The notes under the pieces: model-generated
Told to the model about the DNA's origin: nothing
Database searches by the model: none
Seen by the model: only the letters and a program-made list of their open reading frames with translations
In this document: piece after piece, positions 1 through 5,557 of the stretch
Layout: every line of letters begins with the position of its first letter
How positions within the stretch are numbered: position 1 is the stretch's first letter
Program-made: the position numbers and the translations under genes
From: Palsa-504 sp003136255
GTDB taxonomy: Bacteria; Actinomycetota; Actinomycetes; Streptosporangiales; Streptosporangiaceae
Direction: 5' to 3'
NCBI GenBank assembly: GCA_003136255.1
Contig: PLDT01000111.1
Coordinates: forward strand, 1-7,656
Length of the DNA stretch: 7,656 nucleotides

Positions 1-725
1 TCGCGCTGCGCCCGCCCGAGCGCCCCGCCTCCGCGGCGGGGGTGCTGCACGACGTGAGCTTCCGCGCGCGGTCCGGGCAGCTGACCGCCTTGGTCGGCCC
101 GTCGGGCGCCGGCAAGACCACGATCACCGCCTTGGCTGCCAGGCTGTACGACCCGAACGAGGGCGCGGTGCGAATCGGCGGCCACGACATCAAGGACGTC
201 ACGCTGGAGTCGCTGCACGACGTGGTGGGAGTGGTCACCCAGGACGCGCACCTGTTCCACGACACGATCCGGGCCAACCTGCTGTATGCACGGCCCTCGG
301 CGACCGAACTGGAGCTCATCGAGGCCTGCGAGGCGGCGCAGATCTGGGACCTGATCTCCTCGCTGCCCGACGGCCTGGACACGGTGGTGGGGGACCGGGG
401 GTACCGCCTGTCCGGCGGTGAGAAGCAGCGCGTGGCCCTGGCCAGGCTGCTGCTGAAGGCCCCGTCCGTGGTCGTGCTGGACGAGGCGACGGCGCACCTG
501 GACTCCGAGTCGGAGGTCGCCGTGCAGCGCGCGCTGAAGAGCGCGCTGTCCGGCCGGACCTCGCTGGTGATCGCGCACCGGCTGTCCACCATCCGGGAAG
601 CCGACCAGATCCTGGTCGTCGACGGGGGCCGGATCATCCAGCACGGTACCCACGCCGAGCTACTCGCGGCCGGAGGCCTGTACGCCGACCTGTACCACAC
701 CCAGTTCGCCGGCCAGGCCGTCTAG
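1..725 (+). CDS. ABC exporter, C-terminal ATPase domain (partial, 5' end outside window)
   Basis: This is the nucleotide-binding half of an MsbA/LmrA-type ABC exporter, which uses ATP hydrolysis to move a substrate out across the cytoplasmic membrane. The reading frame is open to the left edge (first full codon at 3), so the GTG at 42 is an internal Val, not a start; the membrane domain must lie upstream. Visible motifs are Walker A GPSGAGKTT (96-122), Q-loop Gln in VVTQDAHLF (240-242), signature LSGGE (408-422), Walker B VVVLDEAT (468-491) with the catalytic Glu, and the switch His in IAHRLS (576-578). All key residues are present, so the domain should be active. The C-terminal end (GGLYADLYHTQF) is typical of full-length half-transporter fusions. 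It ends with TAG only 6 bases from the stop of the convergent exporter gene at 732. Substrate cannot be told. Family assignment is firm. Confidence 0.95.
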   Translation, partial: ALRPPERPASAAGVLHDVSFRARSGQLTALVGPSGAGKTTITALAARLYDPNEGAVRIGGHDIKDVTLESLHDVVGVVTQDAHLFHDTIRANLLYARPSATELELIEACEAAQIWDLISSLPDGLDTVVGDRGYRLSGGEKQRVALARLLLKAPSVVVLDEATAHLDSESEVAVQRALKSALSGRTSLVIAHRLSTIREADQILVVDGGRIIQHGTHAELLAAGGLYADLYHTQFAGQAV

Positions 726-731
726 GGATGC

Positions 732-2552
732 TCAGGGCCGGTAGCCGTCGGCCTGCAGGTTGAACAGCTCGGCGTAGATGCCGCCCCGGTCCATCAGCGC
801 CTGGTGGTCGCCGGACTCCGCGACCCGCCCGCCGTCCATCACGATGATCTGGTCGGCCATGTGTACGGTACCGAACCGGTGTGAGACCAATACGGTGATC
901 GTCCCCCCGCCTCCCGCCGCCCCGTCCCTCTTGCTGTGGGCCGCCTCCCGGTAGCTGGCGAACAGGGCGGTCTCGCTCGGGGCGTCCAGGCTGGCGGTGG
1001 GCTCGTCGAGCACCACGAGCAGCGGCTGCTCCCGCATCAGGCCGCGGGCCAGGGCCAGCCGCTGCCACTGGCCGCCGGACAGCGCCCGCCCGCCGATGTA
1101 GGGGCCGAGCAGGGTGTCCAGCCCCAGCGCTCCGGCGTGGCCGTCGTTGCCGTCTACCAGATCGCCCGCGCCGGCCCGGCCGATGGCGCTCAGTACGGCC
1201 TCGCGGTCATCGATGCGAGGCAGGTCGCCGGCGCCCACCCCGTCGCCGAGCGACATGGCGAACTGTACGAAGTCCTGGAAAGCTCCGGTCGTGGCCTCGC
1301 GCCAGCGAGCGGGGCTGATGTCGGCCAGATCCCGTCCGTCGACCGTGATCTGGCCTTCGGTCGGGCGGTACATGCCAGTCAGCAGCTTGATCAGGGTCGA
1401 CTTGCCCGCGCCGTTCTCGCCCACCACGGCCACCGTGGAGCCGGCCTCCAGCGTGAGGCATACGTCGGTGAGTACCGCCGAGTCCTGGCCCGGATAGGTG
1501 AAGCCGACGTGCTCCAGGCGGACGCCGTCGGTCAGGTCGGCCGGCGGGGCCCGGCCCGCTCCCTGCCGGAAGCCCGCCACGTAGTCCTCGAGCCACAGCA
1601 GCCGGTCGGCGGTGGTAGCCGCGATGGCGAACGAACCGGCGCTGGTACTGGCCCCGGTGACCTGCCTCTGGGCGCGGCGGAGCAGGCTGACCACCTCGAC
1701 CACCGCGCCGGGGGAGGCGTGCCCGTGCGCGGCCCGCAGGACCAGGGCGACGATCGCGGCGCCGAATCCGGCCGCGTAGAGGATCCACCCGGCCGCTTCC
1801 CACAAGGCCGCGACGTGCGCGGCCCGCAGTGCCCTCCGGTTGACCTCGTCGCCGAGCCGGGCGTGCCGGGCCAGCAGACCGTCGGTCACCCCGAAGGTGC
1901 GCAGCTCCCGGGCTGGCGCGGCCGTCGAGGCCAGCGAGAACAGGTCGTCCAGCAACCGCCTGCGGTCGGCCAGGTCGTCGTCGGAGCGCTTCTCCACCGT
2001 GGCCGCCTTCCGGTCGGCCACGGCCGGCGCGATGGCCAGCAGCGGGACCACGATCAGCGGCGGCCAGACCAGGGCGAGCAGCACGGCCGCGCCGACGAAC
2101 TGGATTCCCGAGCGGATCATGCCCAGGGTCTGCGCCGGCGCGCCGGCCAGGGTTCGGCGGCGTTCGCGCAGCGCGTCGATCTCCGTCAGGTAGTCGGGCC
2201 GCTCGTAGTGCTCGAGGAACGGCGCCTCGCAGGTCAGGTTGCCGATCCGCAGGCCCAGGCTCAGGTTGGCCAGGTCGGTCAGCTTGGCGTTGAGGGCAGC
2301 GCCGATCAGCTGCAGGACCCAGCCGCAAGGGAAGGCGACGGCCGTGATGACCAGGCCGGTCACGATCCGGCCAGGCTGATGACCCAGGGCCCCGTCCACG
2401 ACGGCGCGCAAACCGAGCGGGAAGGCCAGCATGAACAGCGACGAGCCGAGCGCGGCCAGCACGCACTCGGTGGCCAGCAGCGGGGCCGCCCGCCAGGCCG
2501 TGCCGAACAACAGGTCCAGCCGGCGTAGCTGACGGACCAGCCGCGCCATCAT
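732..2552 (-). CDS. ABC exporter half-transporter (membrane domain + ATPase), second gene of a pair
   Basis: This 606-residue protein is a fused membrane-domain/ATPase ABC exporter. Hydrophobic segments lie at about 21-55, 63-88, 148-180 and 246-273. ELRTFG (216-221) matches the E-[LV]-R-x-FG motif found in many actinobacterial exporters of this class. The ATPase domain has Walker A GENGAGKST (378-386), Q-loop AFQDF (Gln426), signature LSGGQ (491-495), Walker B LLVVLDE (511-517) and switch His558. A Gly-rich stretch (about 543-550) sits between the D-loop and the H-loop. Tandem ATGs at 2552 and 2549 follow a perfect GGAGGT; the second has the better spacing (8 bases). The first ATG overlaps the TGA of the upstream exporter gene as ATGA, implying translational coupling and perhaps a heterodimer. 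Both ATPase sites look catalytically complete, unlike many heterodimers with one degenerate site. Substrate is unknown; proteins of this type export peptides, lipids or drugs. Confidence 0.93.
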   Translation of the reverse strand: MMARLVRQLRRLDLLFGTAWRAAPLLATECVLAALGSSLFMLAFPLGLRAVVDGALGHQPGRIVTGLVITAVAFPCGWVLQLIGAALNAKLTDLANLSLGLRIGNLTCEAPFLEHYERPDYLTEIDALRERRRTLAGAPAQTLGMIRSGIQFVGAAVLLALVWPPLIVVPLLAIAPAVADRKAATVEKRSDDDLADRRRLLDDLFSLASTAAPARELRTFGVTDGLLARHARLGDEVNRRALRAAHVAALWEAAGWILYAAGFGAAIVALVLRAAHGHASPGAVVEVVSLLRRAQRQVTGASTSAGSFAIAATTADRLLWLEDYVAGFRQGAGRAPPADLTDGVRLEHVGFTYPGQDSAVLTDVCLTLEAGSTVAVVGENGAGKSTLIKLLTGMYRPTEGQITVDGRDLADISPARWREATTGAFQDFVQFAMSLGDGVGAGDLPRIDDREAVLSAIGRAGAGDLVDGNDGHAGALGLDTLLGPYIGGRALSGGQWQRLALARGLMREQPLLVVLDEPTASLDAPSETALFASYREAAHSKRDGAAGGGGTITVLVSHRFGTVHMADQIIVMDGGRVAESGDHQALMDRGGIYAELFNLQADGYRP

Positions 2553-3911
2553 CCGGCACCTCCCTGGGGGGCCGCCTCGGCGAAGCGGGCGGCCTGCATC
2601 GCGAACATCTCCGCGTAGCTGCCGCCCGCCGCGACCAGCTCGTCATGGCTGCCGAGCTCGGTGATGCGGCCCTGGTCGAGCACCGCGATCCGGTCGGCGC
2701 GGCGGACGGTCGCGAACCGGTGTGAGATGACGATCGTGGTCAGGCCGGAGGTGACCTCGAGGAACTGGTTGTAGAAGGCGGCCTCGGCCCGGATGTCCAG
2801 CTGGGCCGTCGGCTCGTCGAGGACCAGCACCCGGGCGCCGCGGGCGGCCGCGTAGAGCGCGCGGGCCAGGGCGATCCGCTGCCACTGGCCGCCGGACAGG
2901 TCGGTACCGTCGCGGTACCCGGGGGCGCAGATGGTGTCCCAGCCGCGCGGCAGGGCGCGCACGAAGTCCAGCGCGCCGGCCGCGGCCGCGGCCCGGGTCA
3001 GCGCGGCCTCGTCGAACTCCTCGCCAAGGCCGTCGGCGGTCAGGTCCCGGAAGGCGATGTTTTCTCGCGCGGTCAGCGGATAGCGGCCGAAGTCCTGGTT
3101 GACCACGGCTACCTGGCGCTGCCAGGAACGGGGGTTCAGGTCCCGNNGTGGTCTTGCCCGCGCCGTTGGATCCCACCAGGGCCAGCGACCGGCCGGCGGT
3201 CAGCTCCAGATCTAGGCCCTCGTACACCGGCGCGCCGCCGCTCGGGTAGCGGTAGGCGACCGACTCGAAGCGGATGGTCCGGGCTGGCGGGCCCGCGGCG
3301 CTATCCGCGCCGGTCTCGGTCGCCGAATCGCGCAGCCGGCCGACCAGTTCGTCGAGGTCGGGCACGGCGGCCAGCATCTGCTCGAGCGAGACGTCGGTGA
3401 TGCTCACCCCGCCCACCTGCATCGTGGCGGCCAGCATCGGCAGCATGACCGCGAGCGTCGTCAGGGTGATGTCGCGATGCCACGCCGCAAGCGCGAGCAG
3501 GCCCGCCCCGGCCGCATACATCGCGCCGACGACCAGGCCGAAGAGCAGGGCCCGGTTCCGGAAGTGCCGCAGCTGCCGCCAGGGCGGGTCCATGCCCGTC
3601 AGCCACTTGTCGCGGTGTCGGCTCAGCAGCCAGCGGCCCAGCCCGAAGATCCGGACCTCCTTGGCGAACGCCGGCCGGTAAGAGCAACCCAGGTAGTACC
3701 AGCTGTGCCGCAGCTCCGGCGTGGCCCGCCGGACCAGCAGGGCCCGCTCGGCCAGCAGGCGGCGCAACGGCGGCCGGAGCAGCGACCAGCCGACGAAGAA
3801 CAGCANNNNNNNNNNNNNNNCCCGTAGCCGCGGCGAGCCGGGCAGCCGCCGCCAGCAGGCGCGCGGAGTTTCCCGTACCGCCAGGGCCCACCCCGTCAAG
3901 CCCCGTACCAT
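2549..3911 (-). CDS. ABC exporter half-transporter, first gene of a pair; interrupted by two assembly gaps
   Basis: This is an ABC exporter closely similar in layout to its downstream neighbour. After a short N-terminus it shows a membrane region (before and after the gap at 3806-3820), the motif AKEVRIFGLG near 3660-3640, and a helix pair around 3555-3420. The ATPase domain follows, with Walker A GSNGAGKT ending at about 3150, Q-loop VNQDFGRYPLTARENI (from about 3106), signature LSGGQ (2899-2885), Walker B VLVLDE (about 2830-2813) and switch His (2722-2720). The frame shifts at the NN of 3146-3147, but conserved protein is found directly on both sides, so this is a gap artefact, not a pseudogene. 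Visible length is about 454 codons; adding the estimated missing parts gives about 600, matching the 606-residue neighbour. ATG 3911 was chosen because GGAG lies 6 bases before it; a GTG at 3962 has no good ribosome site. TGA overlaps the next gene's ATG. Confidence 0.88.
2558..2563 (-). promoter_or_regulatory. Ribosome binding site of the second exporter gene
   Basis: GGAGGT on the minus strand lies 5 bases before ATG 2552 and 8 bases before ATG 2549, inside the last codons of the upstream exporter gene. The spacing slightly favours the second ATG as the true start. It allows independent ribosome entry as well as coupling through the ATGA overlap. Confidence 0.75.
3146..3147. other. Assembly gap (NN) hiding the start of the ATPase core
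   Basis: Two Ns fall right after Walker A GAGKT and just before an RDLNPRSW segment. In the neighbouring exporter these two landmarks are separated by 21 residues (GAGKS to RDLADISP). The missing DNA is therefore about 61 bases, and its length should be 1 modulo 3 to restore the frame, which explains the apparent frameshift. The number is inferred from the paralogue, not measured. Confidence 0.8.
3806..3820. other. Assembly gap (15 N) in the exporter membrane domain
   Basis: The flanking protein is in one frame across the 15 Ns. However, only about 90 residues separate the proposed start from the KEVRIFG motif, against about 216 in the neighbouring exporter. The N run therefore stands for far more DNA than 15 bases, roughly 100-140 codons covering the first transmembrane helices. 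The estimate comes from comparison with the paralogue in this window. Confidence 0.75.
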
Positions 3912-3917
3912 GATCTG

Positions 3918-3921
3918 CTCC
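3918..3921 (-). promoter_or_regulatory. Ribosome binding site deciding the start of the first exporter gene
   Basis: GGAG on the minus strand is followed by six bases (CAGATC) and then ATG 3911. The longer alternative start, GTG 3962, lacks a comparable purine-rich site, so ATG 3911 is preferred and the bases up to 4020 are treated as leader. Confidence 0.6.
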
Positions 3922-3937
3922 AAAACTGATGTGAGTC

Positions 3938-3949
3938 GGTACCGGTACC
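3938..3949. promoter_or_regulatory. Perfect 12-bp palindrome GGTACCGGTACC, candidate operator
   Basis: GGTACCGGTACC reads identically on both strands and is also a tandem repeat of GGTACC. It lies 27 bases before the exporter start ATG 3911, between the candidate promoter and the ribosome site. That is a suitable place for a repressor of the exporter pair to bind. No regulator gene is visible in the window. Function is inferred from position only. Confidence 0.35.
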
Positions 3950-3965
3950 TGGAGCGTGTCACTGA

Positions 3966-3995
3966 ACCTTAACCAGTCATCTGGTCGCAGGTGAA
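3966..3995 (-). promoter_or_regulatory. Candidate promoter of the exporter pair (weak)
   Basis: On the minus strand, TTCACC (3995-3990) and TAAGGT (3971-3966) are separated by 18 bases. They loosely fit the TTGAC/TAnnnT pattern of actinobacterial vegetative promoters. Initiation would fall near 3959, leaving a leader of about 48 bases with the palindrome at 3938-3949. The match is weak; read-through from the sulfotransferase gene is an equally simple alternative. Confidence 0.25.
3972..3985. repeat. Inverted repeat ACCAG-TCAT-CTGGT, candidate operator
   Basis: Two perfect 5-base arms flank a 4-base centre. The repeat sits 36 bases after the sulfotransferase stop and lies wholly in the spacer of the candidate exporter promoter, a classic repressor position. 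There is no T-run after it in either direction, so a terminator is less likely. It is short enough to arise by chance. Confidence 0.3.
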
Positions 3996-4020
3996 ATGGT
4001 TTCCGGCCGATGGGGGACGG

Positions 4021-4938
4021 TCAGCTCAGGAGGCTGTAGCCGAGCCGGCGGAGTTCCTCGCCGGCCAGCTTGTCTATCTGGGCGGCGTCCTGGATGCTGA
4101 GCGAGGACCCCGCTGGTCGGCGGGAACGGCCGCGCTGCCGGGCCGTGCGGGCCACGTCGCGGATCTCGGCCGCCGGCACCGTGGTACCGGTGAAGCGAGA
4201 GAGCTCGGCTAGGGCCTCGTCGGGCTTACTCAGCAGGTCCTCATACCTGATCGTCTTCAGCTGGCCGGCCGGCAGGCTGTGGTGCAGCCCCGCGGCCAGG
4301 CGGACGCACCATCGCCAGCGTAGCGCGCACCGGGCCGCGGGTGACAACGTGGACCACAGATCCCGGTCCTCCTCGCTTTCGATACCGAAGAACGGGTTGG
4401 GGAACTCGGTGTCCACGTTCACGAAGCTCGGCCGGAACCAGGACATGACGACGGGATCGGCGAGCATGCTGGTCACCACGTCGTGGCCGTCCCTGATGAC
4501 CTGCACGATCCGCGCGTCGGAAAACGCGTAGGTGAGGGCCTCCGCGCAGTAGATAAGGTCCGGGCTCGCGTCCCCGAACCGCTCCAGGCCCCGCAGTTCT
4601 ACGCACGGTCCCACGGCATCGGCGGCGAGCCCGGCGGCCGCCCGGCACTCGCGACTGCATTCCAGGCAGCTGTGCGGGGTGACCTGCCAGCCCTGCGCGA
4701 AGGCATCCCTGATAACCGTCGCGGCGGCCTGCGTCCGGCCCTGGTACATGGACGGGCGCCGGGCGAAGGCGTAGACCACTCGCAGCACGCTGGGCTGGCC
4801 CATCGTGACGTGAAAGCTCGCCGACGTCTTCAGCGCGCGGCCGATGAGGTCCGCTCCCGAATGCGGGGCGCCGACCACGAACACCGGCTGATGGACGTTG
4901 CGGGAGTTGACGATCAGGATGTGAAGGGCGGAGGGCAT
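4021..4938 (-). CDS. PAPS-dependent sulfotransferase family protein
   Basis: This 305-residue cytoplasmic protein is probably a sulfotransferase, moving a sulfuryl group from PAPS to a hydroxyl or amine of a small molecule or glycan. The N-terminal strand-loop VFVVGAPHSGADLIGRAL (19-36) corresponds to the 5'-phosphosulfate loop. IVQVIRDGHDVVTS (144-157) is the 3'-phosphate site with Arg149 and Ser157. TIRYEDLLSKP (229-239) and the LRRLGY C-terminus are also typical of the family. The loop is unusual: the common P-R/K-S-G-T-T is P-H-S-G-A-D here (His26, Ala29, Asp30). A Cys cluster, C-x2-C-x3-C at 91, 94 and 98, follows His89. ATG 4938 is preceded only by a weak AGAAGA site. The gene faces left, 109 bases ahead of the exporter pair. 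Its acceptor is unknown, and loss of PAPS binding cannot be excluded. Confidence 0.82.
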   Translation of the reverse strand: MPSALHILIVNSRNVHQPVFVVGAPHSGADLIGRALKTSASFHVTMGQPSVLRVVYAFARRPSMYQGRTQAAATVIRDAFAQGWQVTPHSCLECSRECRAAAGLAADAVGPCVELRGLERFGDASPDLIYCAEALTYAFSDARIVQVIRDGHDVVTSMLADPVVMSWFRPSFVNVDTEFPNPFFGIESEEDRDLWSTLSPAARCALRWRWCVRLAAGLHHSLPAGQLKTIRYEDLLSKPDEALAELSRFTGTTVPAAEIRDVARTARQRGRSRRPAGSSLSIQDAAQIDKLAGEELRRLGYSLLS

Positions 4939-4994
4939 TCATCTTCTTACTGTCTGGTGGTCCTGCCGCTACCGTACTAGGCACCGGTTACCCG

Positions 4995-5000
4995 TAGGCT
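4995..5000 (+). promoter_or_regulatory. Candidate -10 element for a leaderless lipoprotein transcript
   Basis: TAGGCT fits TAnnnT and ends exactly six bases before ATG 5007, so transcription could begin at the A of the start codon. Leaderless mRNAs are frequent in actinobacteria. No good Shine-Dalgarno precedes ATG 5007, which agrees, but there is no clear -35 box. The rest of the 68-base divergent region (4939-5006) shows no convincing promoter for the leftward sulfotransferase. Confidence 0.35.
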
Positions 5001-5006
5001 GGCATC

Positions 5007-5396
5007 ATGCGGGTACTACCCGATGTAGTAGGCAGTTGGCCGCGGCCCCGGACCCGTCGCCTGCTCATCGCCGGGACGATGATCGCCGCCGCGACGGCTC
5101 TGGCGGGCTGCTCCCAGTTCGACGCGGCGCTCGGTCAGCGGCAAGCGGTCGTGACCTTCACCGACAGCGCGACGGTGGCCCAGCGGATGGCTGTGCGCAC
5201 GGGCTGCGCGAAGACGCCGAACGTGACCCCGCAGCCCCTGCCGTCCGACATGAACTCGCCCTATGCCCTCGAGCAGGTCATCTACCAGATCAACAAGGCG
5301 AGCGACGCGGACGTGGCGCTGCTGCAGGAGTGCCTGGCCAAGTACCCCGTTGTGACGGGTGTCACGCTCCAAGACTCCAGCGACGAGGGCAACTAA
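5007..5396 (+). CDS. Small secreted lipoprotein of unknown function
   Basis: This 129-residue protein is probably anchored by lipid to the outer face of the cytoplasmic membrane. Basic residues RPRTRR (13-18) precede a hydrophobic stretch (19-32) and lipobox LAGC with Cys35, the expected signal-peptidase II and lipidation site. The mature part is only about 95 residues. It has a beta-strand-like QAVVTFT, then a helix-like DSATVAQRMAVRTGC, and later a second helix-like region SDADVALLQECL ending in a VVTGVTL strand. Cys67 and Cys109 could form a disulfide. The beta-alpha-beta rhythm suggests a small ferredoxin-like domain, but that is inference from pattern only. ATG 5007 is kept because the next in-frame start (5079) would remove the basic n-region. 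It runs rightward, 161 bases before the importer operon, but the AT-rich region between them suggests separate transcription. No substrate or partner can be named. Confidence 0.78.
   Translation: MRVLPDVVGSWPRPRTRRLLIAGTMIAAATALAGCSQFDAALGQRQAVVTFTDSATVAQRMAVRTGCAKTPNVTPQPLPSDMNSPYALEQVIYQINKASDADVALLQECLAKYPVVTGVTLQDSSDEGN
5014..5030. repeat. Inverted repeat TACTAC-5-GTAGTA at the start of the lipoprotein gene
   Basis: Perfect 6-base arms (5014-5019 and 5025-5030) flank CCGAT, covering codons 3-8 of the lipoprotein gene. If the mRNA is leaderless, this hairpin would sit at its very 5' end and could affect translation. As DNA it could be an operator just downstream of the start. Function is unproven. 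Confidence 0.35.
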
Positions 5397-5557
5397 CGCC
5401 ACCTCCCGGGCCGGCGGCACACGGGCCATGGGGATTATCTCGCGACGGCTTCGGGGCGGCGAGGTCTGGACCGATTCCCTATCTTGCCGGCCCTATGTAT
5501 AGTGAACCGAGCGTGTTTCCCTATATAAACGATAGAGATTAGAATTTAGGAGAGCTA
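5397..5557 (+). promoter_or_regulatory. AT-rich regulatory region before the importer operon
   Basis: No gene fits in this 161-base stretch. Its right part (about 5495-5557) is strikingly AT-rich against the rest of the window. Two TAnnnT candidates for a -10 box are TATAGT (5498-5503) and TAGAAT (5540-5545), and each has TTCCCT exactly 17 bases upstream (5475-5480 and 5517-5522). CCCTAT occurs three times, at 5477, 5491 and 5519. TTCCCT is not a vegetative -35, so this could be an activator or repressor site or an alternative sigma element. The ribosome site AGGAG (5548-5552) lies 5 bases before ATG 5558. A weak CTCGC/GCGAG pair (5439-5463) is not followed by a T-run. Confidence 0.5.

Noticed and set aside
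733..756. GGCCG/CGGCC inverted pair near the convergent stops as a bidirectional terminator
   Set aside because: The arms are short, GC-rich and within the coding end of the minus-strand gene, with no T-run; such pairs are common by chance at this base composition.
936..2528. Long open frame of 530 codons on the + strand opposite the exporter gene
   Set aside because: It is antisense to a gene with complete ABC motifs, its predicted protein is low-complexity (rich in Gly, Arg, Gln, Ala), and it reflects GC-biased codon use on the other strand.
2643..3145. C-terminal Arg/Pro/Gly-rich tail of the minus-strand frame running past the NN gap
   Set aside because: After the gap this frame is wrong: it reads the true ATPase region out of phase. 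The LSGGQ and Walker B motifs are in the other frame ending at 2549.
5439..5463. CTCGC/GCGAG hairpin as a terminator of the lipoprotein gene
   Set aside because: The stem is only five bases with a long loop and is not followed by a run of T.
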